Positions 44,239-52,150 are shown, numbered from the stretch's first letter. The stretch is DNA of 64,000 nucleotides from Flavobacterium palustre (GCF_014639535.1 NZ_BMGA01000008.1:62001-126000); one strand, 5' to 3'. Numbers and translations: made by a program. The notes: a model not told the origin generated them from the letters alone.

Positions 44239-44380
44239 TTGCTGGTAACGTCCTGTGGCTTTGCGACAGCTGCGGAAATTGGAACTGAGTACACTAGGCT
44301 GGACTGAACGAAGTTATGAAAATAAAAACGAACTTTTACAACTGAAATAGCAGTTGCGCAAAACCGCTGTTGTGCGCCGT
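44239..44380 (-). repeat. attC-like palindrome E6
   Basis: Ends AAC (44247-44249) and GTT (44369-44371). Left spacer GTCCT, right spacer A. Stem GTGGCTTTGCGACAGCTGC against GCGGTTTTGCGCAACTGC. Its opening GGCGCACAAC is the exact complement of its own cassette start GTTGTGCGCC at E7, while its other end (GTTACCAGCA) is unrelated to that and matches E5's opening. Confidence 0.85.
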
Positions 44381-44863
44381 TTAAGACTTTTTCAAGCTTC
44401 TATTTTTATAGATTTTTAATAAATAATTTAGCTTTTGGCTACTAATATTCAACTCGTTTAAAAAGATTTCTTCCTTACCGTTAGAAGTATTAAGAACTAA
44501 ATAATCTTTCGATTGTGAAGAAGAAGAATAGTTCGGTCTACTGATAAATTCAAAAGTCTCAATTTTCGACCAAGTTATAAATTTATTGCTTTTTATTTGA
44601 ATTCCTTTGTCATTTAGTTTGAGACAAACTTTTGATTCAGTTTTACTTTCTTTTACATTTGAGTATAAAGCATACGTTAGGTAAATTAAGATTAGAAAAC
44701 ATAATATTTTGTAGCTTACAGAAAAGTTAGAAAAAATAGCAACTAAGCATAACACGATATAAACTATTCCGCCAAAGATTTGAAAATAACTATAACTTTT
44801 AGATAAGCTAATTATCGTTTCTTCTGGTGCTTTTGTATTTTCCTCAAATAAACTTTTTAGCAT
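44381..44863 (-). CDS. Cassette 2: membrane protein with PH-like C-terminus
   Basis: A 160-aa protein with two membrane helices (IFGGIVYIVLCLVAIFSNF, SYKILCFLILIYLTYALYS) followed by a ~70-residue soluble part: VCLKLNDKGIQIKSNKFITW, SKIETFEFISRPNYSSSSQS and LVLNTSNGKEEIFLNELNIS. This layout matches bacterial PH-like/bPH domains attached to a two-helix anchor, seen in many small membrane proteins of unknown role. The assignment to that fold is by pattern, not by a recognised family. The cassette spans about 640 bp. Confidence 0.72.
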   Translation of the reverse strand: MLKSLFEENTKAPEETIISLSKSYSYFQIFGGIVYIVLCLVAIFSNFSVSYKILCFLILIYLTYALYSNVKESKTESKVCLKLNDKGIQIKSNKFITWSKIETFEFISRPNYSSSSQSKDYLVLNTSNGKEEIFLNELNISSQKLNYLLKIYKNRSLKKS

Positions 44864-44878
44864 AAACGTGATTATAAA

Positions 44879-45023
44879 TGGCGCACAACGTTTCGCGGCT
44901 CACTCGAAGTCGGTTGGGTTATGAAACCGAGTACTCTCCGCTGCGACTAAAGGTAATAAGAAAACGTGAACTTGAATCTTCGGCTTAACCAACCGATTGC
45001 GAGTAGCCGCTGTTGTGCGACGT
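44879..45023 (-). repeat. attC-like palindrome E7 (first after attI-like B2)
   Basis: Ends AAC (44887-44889) and GTT (45012-45014). Left spacer GTTTC, right spacer A. Stem GCGGCTCACTCGAAGTCGGT against GCGGCTACTCGCAATCGGTT with one bulged base. Its opening GTCGCACAAC equals the complement of its own cassette start GTTGTGCGAC at B2; its other end reads GTTGTGCGCC, so the one-base difference tracks the correct partner. Confidence 0.85.
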
Positions 45024-45028
45024 TATTA

Positions 45029-45604
45029 TTATTGCCAAACATTAAAATTTGCCTTTATCAAATTGATAATCTCATTGTAAGCGTTTAACTCATCTACATC
45101 TGGAGATTGTTTTAAATAAATTTCATAGTTATCGAATTGAATCGTATTGATTTCTTTCAAATTTCTATAGTAAAGTTTGTACCCAATTCCATCCATAACG
45201 CCTAATGTCGTTGTTTCTACTACATATCCATATTTTTCGTCAAACACAACTCTCGGTTTTTGAATTTTGTAATCAATCTCCCGAATACTCGGCAACTTTT
45301 TGATATTGATGATATAAAACTGTAACCATAGATATTCAAAATTACTTTTTGGAGTTATTACGGTTTCGTCAAATGTTGTTAGGTCGTTTCTAAAATGATA
45401 AAGAATTGCGCTCCAATTCTTTTCATCAACCTTGTAAAATCTAAATAATTCGGTGCCTGTGGTTATTTGGTAGCTTTTGTAAACCCGAATTTCTTTGCTG
45501 GCAAGAGTATCAGGAATGCCCAAACGACTATTGATTTCTGATATGGATTGAGCATTGAATACAATGCTTTTGAGAATCAGGAAAATCAACAGTATTTTTT
45601 TCAT
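45029..45604 (-). CDS. Cassette 1: secreted protein of unknown function
   Basis: A 191-aa protein with a signal peptide (MKKILLIFLILKSIVFNAQS). The rest contains SEINSRLGIPDTLASKEIRV, YKSYQITTGTELFRFYKVDE and IQFDNYEIYLKQSPDVDELN. I recognise no family. A longer frame starts at 45670, but its first 22 codons run through the B2 element and the cassette junction at 45629-45631; the ATG at 45604 lies 25 bp inside the cassette and gives a proper signal peptide. It is the first cassette next to the recombinase, where integrons usually place the newest acquisition. Confidence 0.75.
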   Translation of the reverse strand: MKKILLIFLILKSIVFNAQSISEINSRLGIPDTLASKEIRVYKSYQITTGTELFRFYKVDEKNWSAILYHFRNDLTTFDETVITPKSNFEYLWLQFYIINIKKLPSIREIDYKIQKPRVVFDEKYGYVVETTTLGVMDGIGYKLYYRNLKEINTIQFDNYEIYLKQSPDVDELNAYNEIINLIKANFNVWQ

Positions 45605-45628
45605 TACAATTGGAATATAATGTCGCAC

Positions 45629-45707
45629 AACTAGTATATACTCGCTACAAACTAGCGCATATACACCCAAAAATGGGTAGATTGGCGCTATAAAGTAGCG
45701 TATTGTC
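45629..45707 (-). other. attI-like element B2 between recombinase and first cassette
   Basis: Palindromic element: CTCGCTACAAACTAGCGC (45641-45658) is mirrored by GGCGCTATAAAGTAGCG (45684-45700), and ACCC...TGGGT pairs at the centre. On the minus strand the cassette junction GTT is preceded directly by the perfect 10-bp palindrome AGTATATACT. The same element occurs as B1 at 9626-9703. It starts 26 bp downstream of the recombinase stop codon. B2 lacks the stem-interior design of E1-E7, so it is a different class of site. Confidence 0.7.
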
Positions 45708-45733
45708 CAACAAATGTAAAAATAATAATTGTA

Positions 45734-46777
45734 TTACAAATCATCAAAAGGACTTTTTATTTGTTGAATACTTTTCGTACTAACGTGCGTGTAAATTTCG
45801 GTAGTTTTGCTACTATTATGACCTAATAATTCTTGAATGTATCTCAAATCGGTACCGTTTTCTAGTAAGTGTGTAGCGAAGCTGTGCCTGAGCCAATGCA
45901 AAGTGGCAGGTTTCGTAATTCCCGATTTTTGTAAAGCTTGTTTTAATACCTGTTGGAGACTCCTACTATCATAAGGTTGTCCGCTAATTTGCCCTTCAAA
46001 CAAATATTTTGTGGGTTTAAAGGCGATATAATATTCCCGCAACATTTCTAAAATTTTTGGGGATAATGGAGCAATGCGGTCTTTTTTTCCTTTGGCGTTT
46101 TTCAGTAAAACTAGGTTTCTTTTTGAGTCGATATGAACGGGTTCGAGAGCCAATAATTCGCCACAGCGCAAACCGCAACTATAAATCAACGAAAGCATCA
46201 TTTTGTGTTTGATATTGCTGTGGGCATTCAAAATCAATTTTATCTCTTCTTTACTCAATACATTGGGTAATTGTTTGGCTCGTTTTGGTCGGTGAATTTT
46301 ATCTACCAGCATCTTGGTTTCTCGGATGGTCTGGAAGAATAGTTTAATGGCATTGACGATTTGGTTTTGATAAGAAGCTGATAAATTATTTTTTAAAATA
46401 TACTCATTATTGTACAAAATAACATCTTCATTTGTAATATCGGCAATGGCTTTTTCTCGATAAAATACCAGAAAAGATTTTAAAGCTTCACTATAAGTTA
46501 CAATAGTGCTTTCGCTATAACGTTTGGAACGCATCCATTGTTTGAATTTTTCTATTTGTATTTGTGCTTCTTCTGAAGGAATGGTATATGCTATTGGCGT
46601 TATTTTGAACCGAACTCTGTTTTCTTCGGTATCCGGAATATGCCATGCCATAAGTGTTTGACTCCATCGGGCGCCGTTAATTTTTTTGATGCGCTCAATC
46701 AAGCCGGCATTTTTTTCAAAATAGACAGCAATTCTATTTTCTCCTTTGTGTTTAATAGGTTTAGCAGACCATTTCAT
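45734..46777 (-). CDS. Tyrosine recombinase of the cassette array (IntI-like C-terminus)
   Basis: A 347-aa site-specific recombinase. Three parts: an extra N-terminal domain (1-70, MKWSAKPIKHKGENRIAVYF), a core-binding domain (about 72-165, FKQWMRSKRYSESTIVTYSE) and the catalytic domain (170-345) with R204 (CGLRCGELL), K around 229-232 (KGKKDR), H294 and R297 (TLHWLRHSFATHLL), H320 (LLGHNS) and nucleophile Y329 (TEIYTHVS). SGITKPATLHWLRHSFATHL and the ending KSPFDDL are strikingly like the corresponding parts of class 1 IntI (GITKPATPHTLRHSFA, RSPLDAL). It lacks the ~16-20 residue IntI-specific insertion before that region. It transcribes toward the array, with B2 next to its 3' end. It could therefore be a cassette recombinase or a Xer/phage-type enzyme that merely sits there. 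Confidence 0.9.
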   Translation of the reverse strand: MKWSAKPIKHKGENRIAVYFEKNAGLIERIKKINGARWSQTLMAWHIPDTEENRVRFKITPIAYTIPSEEAQIQIEKFKQWMRSKRYSESTIVTYSEALKSFLVFYREKAIADITNEDVILYNNEYILKNNLSASYQNQIVNAIKLFFQTIRETKMLVDKIHRPKRAKQLPNVLSKEEIKLILNAHSNIKHKMMLSLIYSCGLRCGELLALEPVHIDSKRNLVLLKNAKGKKDRIAPLSPKILEMLREYYIAFKPTKYLFEGQISGQPYDSRSLQQVLKQALQKSGITKPATLHWLRHSFATHLLENGTDLRYIQELLGHNSSKTTEIYTHVSTKSIQQIKSPFDDL

Positions 46778-46860
46778 AATGAATTGATTTTCTGACTTAA
46801 ATGTACTGAAATAACAATTACAAAAAGCATTGTCAATAGCAATTACAAATTTTATTGAAT

Positions 46861-47012
46861 GCAGGAACCGCGTGAGGGATTACTTCACTAAGTTTTATTT
46901 TTTTGTTGAGTCCAGTGAATTTTATTTGCGGCGGTATCCTCGAAGTGCAACGGAGAGATAAAGCTAAGAGCCCAACCATGACGTAGCGTAGTGGAGGCAG
47001 GGGCACGCCCAC
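46861..47012. repeat. Interspersed flavobacterial repeat
   Basis: Starts GGAACCGCGTGAGGGATTAC and ends GTAGTGGAGGCAGGGGCACG, a GC-rich unit that stands out from the AT-rich surroundings. It is non-coding and resembles dispersed repeats of the genus. The rest of 46778-47117 shows nothing. Confidence 0.6.
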
Positions 47013-47117
47013 TTCTTTAAATATTCTTTAATTTATCACTGTTGCAACTAATTCATGATTTTATAACCGTTGCTATATTTGATAGCAATAGCGCTGACAA
47101 CTTTTTAGAGTTATTTT

Positions 47118-48839
47118 TTATTCCTCAATTTTTTCAGTCTTAAAAATACTAGCCTGTAATAAAGTTGAAAGCACAATCGTCATCATGGCTCCAATAAAAT
47201 TCAGCCATAAGTATCCCAGTTTTTCTTCGCCACTTGGGTAGATAAAAATGGCAAAATAATAAATCACAAAAATGGTCAACTGGCTAATCAAAGCGCTGTA
47301 AAAAATAGCTTTGGCTTTGACAAATTTGATATAAAAGCCCACCAGAAATATTCCCAGTACAGTGCCGTAAAAAATAGAACCTACAATATTGACTAATTGG
47401 ATTAGGTTTTCAAACAGTGTTCCAATACAGGCAAAAAGAATGGCTATAATTCCCCAAAACAAGGTGAAAAATTTAGTAGCATGAAGGTAGTGCTTTTCGG
47501 TTTTGGGTTCTTTTAAATTGCGTTTGTAAATATCGATAGCTGTTGTAGAAGCCAGTGCAGTAAGTCCTGATGCTGTAGAGGACATGGCTGCCGAAATAAT
47601 CACGGCCAGTAATAATCCTATTAAACCTTTAGGCAGATAATGCAGGATGAAGTGAAAGAAAACATAATCCTTATCGTTGGTTTCACTGCCTTTGTCGGCT
47701 TTTAGAATGATTTCTTTGGCATGATCTCTCAGGTCTTTTTCTTTGGTAGAAATCGCTACTAATTCCTTTCTGAGAATCGGGTTGTCATAGTCCTGATTCA
47801 ACTGATCGATGTACAACAAATTGATGACTTTTTTGTCTTCCGAAAGCAGCTCTAATTGTTTTTCCAGGGCGTGGTATTCGTCTTTGTATTTTGATTTTTC
47901 AATAGCCGCCTTGTTGTTGGGATTGAAATTTAAAGGAACAGGATTGAATTGGAAAAAAACAAAAACCATAATTCCTGTCAGCAGTATAAAAAACTGCATC
48001 GGTACTTTTAAAAAACCATTCATAATTAATCCCATCTGGCTTTCGCGAACGGATTTTCCGGATAAATACCTTCCCACTTGCGACTGATCGGTTCCAAAAT
48101 AAGCCAGTGCCAGAAAAAAGCCACCTGTAATTCCGCTCCACAAAGTGTATTTTTCTTCGGGATCAGTAGAGAAATCTACAATATCCATTTTGTCATTAGC
48201 TCCTGCTATGTGCAACGCATTGCTAAAAGTCATGTCGTTAGGCAGAAAATGAAGAATCAGAAAAAAAGTAATAAACATCCCCGACATAATCACAAACATC
48301 TGTTGTTTTTGGGTAACGTTTACCGCTTTTGTCCCACCTGAAAAAGTGTAAATAATTACCAGAATCCCAATAACAATATTCATATAACTCAAATTCCAGC
48401 CCAGTAAAGCCGATAAAATAATGGCCGGAGCATAGATGGTTAGTCCGGTACCGAGTCCTCTTTGGAATAAAAATAAAATAGCCGCAAGCGAACGGGTTTT
48501 TAGGTCAAATCGTTTTTCGAGGTATTCATAAGCAGTGAAAACTTTGAATTTATGATAAATAGGGATAAATGTCAGGCAAATGACGATCATGGCTATGGGT
48601 AACCCAAAATAAAATTGCACAAAGCCCATTCCGTCATGGTAAGCCTGTCCCGGTGTGGATAAAAAAGTAATGGCACTGGCCTGTGTAGCCATTACCGAAA
48701 GTCCTACGGTGTACCAGGGGGTTTCGTTGCTTCCCAGAATAAAATCCTCAACATTTTTACTTCCTTTGGTTTTCCAGGCTCCATACGATACAATAAAGAG
48801 CAGGGTGATAATCAATACAATCCAGTCAAATAATTGCAT
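47118..48839 (-). CDS. Sodium:solute symporter (SSS family)
   Basis: A 573-aa inner-membrane symporter with about 13 helices. Typical SSS text: VGLSVMATQASAITFLSTPG near 48, IYTFSGGTKAVNVTQKQQM near 165 and the core SAAMSSTASGLTALASTTAI near 419. A ~90-residue charged soluble insertion (EKSKYKDEYHALEKQLELLS onward) lies about residues 310-395. The substrate is unknown; relatives transport sugars, sialic acid or inositol. It is followed upstream on the same strand by a 35-aa membrane ORF and by the PIG-L deacetylase, with 3-13 bp gaps, so it forms an operon that suggests uptake of a deacetylated or amino sugar. Confidence 0.93.
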   Translation of the reverse strand: MQLFDWIVLIITLLFIVSYGAWKTKGSKNVEDFILGSNETPWYTVGLSVMATQASAITFLSTPGQAYHDGMGFVQFYFGLPIAMIVICLTFIPIYHKFKVFTAYEYLEKRFDLKTRSLAAILFLFQRGLGTGLTIYAPAIILSALLGWNLSYMNIVIGILVIIYTFSGGTKAVNVTQKQQMFVIMSGMFITFFLILHFLPNDMTFSNALHIAGANDKMDIVDFSTDPEEKYTLWSGITGGFFLALAYFGTDQSQVGRYLSGKSVRESQMGLIMNGFLKVPMQFFILLTGIMVFVFFQFNPVPLNFNPNNKAAIEKSKYKDEYHALEKQLELLSEDKKVINLLYIDQLNQDYDNPILRKELVAISTKEKDLRDHAKEIILKADKGSETNDKDYVFFHFILHYLPKGLIGLLLAVIISAAMSSTASGLTALASTTAIDIYKRNLKEPKTEKHYLHATKFFTLFWGIIAILFACIGTLFENLIQLVNIVGSIFYGTVLGIFLVGFYIKFVKAKAIFYSALISQLTIFVIYYFAIFIYPSGEEKLGYLWLNFIGAMMTIVLSTLLQASIFKTEKIEE

Positions 48840-48842
48840 AGC

Positions 48843-48950
48843 TTAAGAGTATAATTTCATTATTGAATAAAAGAACAGGATGTATATTATATTGGCAACC
48901 AGTACCCAGGTATAATTTGTTTTCCAGTTTTTTTCTTTTTTTGGTTCCAT
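48843..48950 (-). CDS. 35-aa membrane protein, likely small partner of the symporter
   Basis: A short gene in the 123-bp gap between PIG-L and SSS: ATG at 48950 and TAA at 48843, translating as MEPKKEKNWKTNYTWVLVAN followed by IIYILFFYSIMKLYS. It has a charged N-terminus and one membrane helix. It stops 4 bp before the SSS start and begins 12 bp after the PIG-L stop, the tight packing of an operon gene. Small helper subunits are known for some SSS and related transporters, so this may stabilise the symporter; no homologue can be named. A weak purine-rich site precedes the ATG. Confidence 0.65.
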   Translation of the reverse strand: MEPKKEKNWKTNYTWVLVANIIYILFFYSIMKLYS

Positions 48951-48962
48951 TTTATTGCTTTT

Positions 48963-51500
48963 TTATTCTTGGGGATTAACAATTTCAGATTCAGGTGTTT
49001 TAAGCGCAATCATATTCGCCAGCAATCGGTAGGCTCCGGAAACGCCCATAGGCAATTCTCTAAATAAACTTAAACCGGTATAAATATATTGTCCTTTTCC
49101 ATAAGTTGCCACTAATAAAGCTCCTTTTTTAGGACTTTCACCTTTGTCATGTGAGGAAAGAATAGGAGTAAAAGCAGCATCAAATTCATTGGGATAATAC
49201 AAGCCCTGTTCCTGTGTCCATCCTTTAAAATCTTTTTGGGTAATTTCATTTGGATAATTTAAAATGGGATGATTTGGCGCCAGAAATTCCACTGTAGCAT
49301 TTTCATCGGTAACTCTGTCCTGAGAAATCGTCAGGGGATAAGGTGCCATATTATGCGGAATATTCGAATCGGGAGTATTGTATTGTACAATTAATGTCTT
49401 TCCTTTTTTTACAAATTCAAGCAAAAGATGTTGTCTGATTTTTAATCCCGCTAAGGTATTGTAAGCGCGAATTCCCGTAATGATAACATCAAAATTGTTT
49501 AAACTTCGGGAGTTAATTTCATCCGGACTGAGTAATTGAACACTGTATCCCATTTGGGTTAGGCATTCCGGAACTTCATCACCGGCTCCCATGATGTAAC
49601 CAATTCTTTCGTTAGTGGTTTTTAAATCCAGTTTTTTAAATTTGGCTTCAGCCGGCAATAAAACCTGTTGTTTGGAAATATGGTCATAATTAATCATAAT
49701 TTGCTCTTTTTCCAGCTTTTTAGTATTGATGGTTACGCTGCTTTTGGCTGTTATTTCCGATGGATTTTCGGGAGGTGTAACATCAAAATACAGTGTTTTT
49801 TCCATTTCTTTTTTATCCAGACTAAAAGGGATTGTTGCCGGAGTTACCTGCCAGTTATCGGCTAGTTCTAATTGTACATTGCCCTCAATATTGTCTTTTC
49901 CGGCTTTGACCTGCACTGCCATTTTTTTGGTTTTTCCATCATTGAAAAAAGAAATCTGATCTACTATTTTAGTACTGGCATCAGGTATTATATCCAGAAA
50001 ATAGTACATTTCTCCTTTTACTTTATCATTGTATTTGTAAATAATATCACGCTCAAAAGGAATATTTACATTATTGATTGCAATGTTAAATTGTATTTTA
50101 ACTTCTCGAATAATATCCGGAATACCAATATTTTCCTGATGGTCAACCTGATACATTCCTGTTGTTCCTTTGTCTTTTAACCAATAGGGCTGAGTGTATT
50201 CTAAATTTTCGGCTAATTCTAAGTCGATAGTATTTCTTTCGGCGATATTATTGCTTAAAACTTTATTATAAACGCTGTTCTTTTGATTTGGAAAAAGGGT
50301 TACACTTTTTAATTCCATTGGGATAGCGCTTCGGTTGATGGTTTCCAGTCTTAATTTAACAGTACTTCCCGGAGTGGACTGTTGTACGTTAGCAACGGCT
50401 TCGAGGTACAATCCGGTGCAGCCGGCAATAATGTTTTTAAGTTCGTTCAGTTTTATTGGTTTCCAATGATTTTCGTCTAAAGCAGCGATCATTTGATAGG
50501 CTTTGATAAGATCAGGAATGGATGCCGACGGATTTGAAAAATTAAATTGTGATTCAATTTGGCTAATTAATTCGCCAATTGCTTTTCCGCCATTTATGCG
50601 ATTCCAACTGGTGTCGATGCCGTCAAAAAGGTTGGATTTGTCTTTTAGTTTTTCGCCGTTAATCAACTCCAGGTATTCGGTATCCTGACCACGACTTCCG
50701 GTGCTTCCAAAACCTTGTGATTTATGACTGCTTCTGCTTAAAGCTGCAATTTCCTGATTGGATATTCCTGTCTCGGTATAATAAACTCCTGTTTCCAGAC
50801 TGAGGAATTTTGATTTATCGGCCTGATCAAATTTCTCCTGATTGCCGTAAAACCAAACAGAAGGATTAAAGAAAATACGTTTGGGTTGCCAGGTGCTGAA
50901 CCACTTTAGTTGTTCCGGAAAACGTTTTGGATTATTAGCTAATTTAAAACTTTCAACACTTAAAATTGCCGAAGCGGTATGATGCCCGTGAGTAGTTCCT
51001 GAGGTGCGGTGATCAAAACGATTGATAATGACGTCGGGTTGGAATTTTCGAATTGTCCAGACTACATCAGACAGGACTTTTTCACGGTCCCAAATTTCGA
51101 AAGTTTCATCCGGATTTTTAGAAAAACCAAAGTCATTGGCACGGGAAAAAAACTGTTCTCCGCCATCAATTTTTCGGGCTTCAATTAATTCCTGAGTACG
51201 AATAACACCTAATAATTCTCTTAATTCAGGTCCTATCAGATTTTGTCCGCCATCGCCTCTGGTCAATGATAGATATGCTGTTCTTGCTTTTTTTTCATTG
51301 GATAAATAAGAAATCAATCGGGTGTTCTCGTCATCGGGATGGGCTGCAATATATAGTACACTCCCCAGAAAATTCAATTTTTGAATTTGGTTGTAAATTT
51401 CAACCGAATTCCATTTTTCCGGTTTTTGAGCTGAAGAAACCTGAGTAAACAATAAGGATAGCAGAATAATGAAAGATATATTTATTGGTGTTTTTTGCAT
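48963..51500 (-). CDS. Large secreted PIG-L/LmbE-family deacetylase
   Basis: An 845-aa exported protein (signal peptide MQKTPINISFIILLSLLFTQ...SSAQ). The N-terminal ~250 residues are a PIG-L/LmbE zinc-dependent deacetylase with AAHPDDENTRLISYLSNEKK (HPDD metal motif), SLTRGDGGQNLIGPEL and GTTHGHHTASAILSVESFKL (second metal site). The middle (about 380-620) looks like several beta-sandwich domains, and the C-terminal ~220 residues resemble a glutamine-amidotransferase-like fold (FDVIITGIRAYNTLAGLKIR, LIVQYNTPDSNIPHNMAPYP). It is likely to act on N-acetylated sugars at the cell surface. The start at 51500 rather than 51521 restores a clean signal peptide. It is cotranscribed with the small ORF and symporter. 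Confidence 0.88.
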   Translation of the reverse strand: MQKTPINISFIILLSLLFTQVSSAQKPEKWNSVEIYNQIQKLNFLGSVLYIAAHPDDENTRLISYLSNEKKARTAYLSLTRGDGGQNLIGPELRELLGVIRTQELIEARKIDGGEQFFSRANDFGFSKNPDETFEIWDREKVLSDVVWTIRKFQPDVIINRFDHRTSGTTHGHHTASAILSVESFKLANNPKRFPEQLKWFSTWQPKRIFFNPSVWFYGNQEKFDQADKSKFLSLETGVYYTETGISNQEIAALSRSSHKSQGFGSTGSRGQDTEYLELINGEKLKDKSNLFDGIDTSWNRINGGKAIGELISQIESQFNFSNPSASIPDLIKAYQMIAALDENHWKPIKLNELKNIIAGCTGLYLEAVANVQQSTPGSTVKLRLETINRSAIPMELKSVTLFPNQKNSVYNKVLSNNIAERNTIDLELAENLEYTQPYWLKDKGTTGMYQVDHQENIGIPDIIREVKIQFNIAINNVNIPFERDIIYKYNDKVKGEMYYFLDIIPDASTKIVDQISFFNDGKTKKMAVQVKAGKDNIEGNVQLELADNWQVTPATIPFSLDKKEMEKTLYFDVTPPENPSEITAKSSVTINTKKLEKEQIMINYDHISKQQVLLPAEAKFKKLDLKTTNERIGYIMGAGDEVPECLTQMGYSVQLLSPDEINSRSLNNFDVIITGIRAYNTLAGLKIRQHLLLEFVKKGKTLIVQYNTPDSNIPHNMAPYPLTISQDRVTDENATVEFLAPNHPILNYPNEITQKDFKGWTQEQGLYYPNEFDAAFTPILSSHDKGESPKKGALLVATYGKGQYIYTGLSLFRELPMGVSGAYRLLANMIALKTPESEIVNPQE

Positions 51501-51587
51501 AATTTTTCTCAATAAGCTCAAATGTAGTAATTATTTTTTTGGAATAAAATCATTGCTGTTGTCTTTGTAGTAATGCTTAACAAACCA

Positions 51588-51618
51588 AAAGGCGAATTCC
51601 AATTTGAAATTCGCCTTT
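51588..51618 (-). terminator. Terminator of the 51638 gene
   Basis: AAAGGCGAATT (51588-51598) pairs with AATTCGCCTTT (51608-51618). Confidence 0.8.
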
Positions 51619-51637
51619 GATTTTTTGTATTATTAGA

Positions 51638-52150
51638 TTAACGGTTTCTGTGTCCGTAGTGGTTTCCTCTGTCGCGTCTGTCATCTCTATCATCTCTGTC
51701 GTCTCTGTCGTAACGGTCTCTTGATTTATAGTTATCGGCATAACGGTAGTTGTTGTAACGGCGACCTTCTGCATATCTTGGATAATTTCTGTTATCGTAA
51801 TATCTAACAGTATGATTGTTGAAATAAGCATAAGGACGGTTTCCGTGGTATCCTCTTAAGGCAATTCGATGCGCACGATTCAAATCACAGTTTCGGTATT
51901 GTACCGGTACATATCTTGTACGAACCCAGTTTCCGTGGTTTAAATACACATACAAAGAAGCGTTAACGTCATAATATGCTTCAATTTCCGGGATGTAATA
52001 AAAATCTACATTAACGTGATTTTGTGGTACCCATGCCGGTCTTACAACTACTGCGGGTGCTCCTATGTTTACGTTCACTGAAACTTGTGCCTGTGATGTA
52101 CTTGCTGCAAATAAAATGATTCCTGTTGCGATTAATTTTAAAGTTCTCAT
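51638..52150 (-). CDS. Secreted Tyr/Arg-rich protein (paralogue 1)
   Basis: A 170-aa exported protein (signal peptide ending near TSQAQVSVNVNIG). The body is Tyr-, Asn- and Arg-rich: VDFYYIPEIEAYYDVNASLY, GNWVRTRYVPVQYRNCDLNR, then a low-complexity Arg/Asp tail (DRYDRDDRDDRDDRRDR). It shares the signal-peptide, IGAP, FYYIPxIxAYYD and LRGYHGNxPY-type features with 52572-53060, so the two are paralogues. No function is known for this flavobacterial family. The two genes lie 421 bp apart on the same strand and each has its own terminator. Confidence 0.8.
   Translation of the reverse strand: MRTLKLIATGIILFAASTSQAQVSVNVNIGAPAVVVRPAWVPQNHVNVDFYYIPEIEAYYDVNASLYVYLNHGNWVRTRYVPVQYRNCDLNRAHRIALRGYHGNRPYAYFNNHTVRYYDNRNYPRYAEGRRYNNYRYADNYKSRDRYDRDDRDDRDDRRDRGNHYGHRNR

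Larger units (their letters stand above)
40795..46777 (-). mobile_element. Integron-like cassette array with its tyrosine recombinase
   Basis: Extent: recombinase gene (45734-46777), attI-like element B2 (45629-45707), then six cassettes each ending in an attC-like palindrome (E7, E6, E5, E4, E3, E2). All cassette genes except the HxlR regulator are on the minus strand, pointing away from the recombinase. Cassette sizes between successive GTT junctions are about 742, 640, 711, 1496, 640 and 596 bp. The starts of cassettes and the openings of their own palindromes are reverse complementary (see the individual entries). No transposase, IS end or direct-repeat target duplication was seen, so this is not a transposon. 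The assignment as integron-like is by architecture only. Confidence 0.7.

Noticed and set aside
40795-45023. CRISPR array from the repeated palindromes
   Set aside because: Elements are ~140 bp, differ in sequence, and are separated by genes rather than by short spacers. There are no cas genes.
40795-46777. Standard mobile integron (class 1-like)
   Set aside because: The R' ends read GTTACC, GTTGTG or GTTAGC and do not fit GTTRRRY, the recombinase lacks the IntI insertion, and its orientation is reversed. I therefore call it integron-like only.
51577-51831. An 84-codon Thr-rich ORF overlapping the 51638 gene
   Set aside because: It is a shadow in another frame of the Arg/Asp-rich tail of a real gene; low-complexity text is caused by that repeat.
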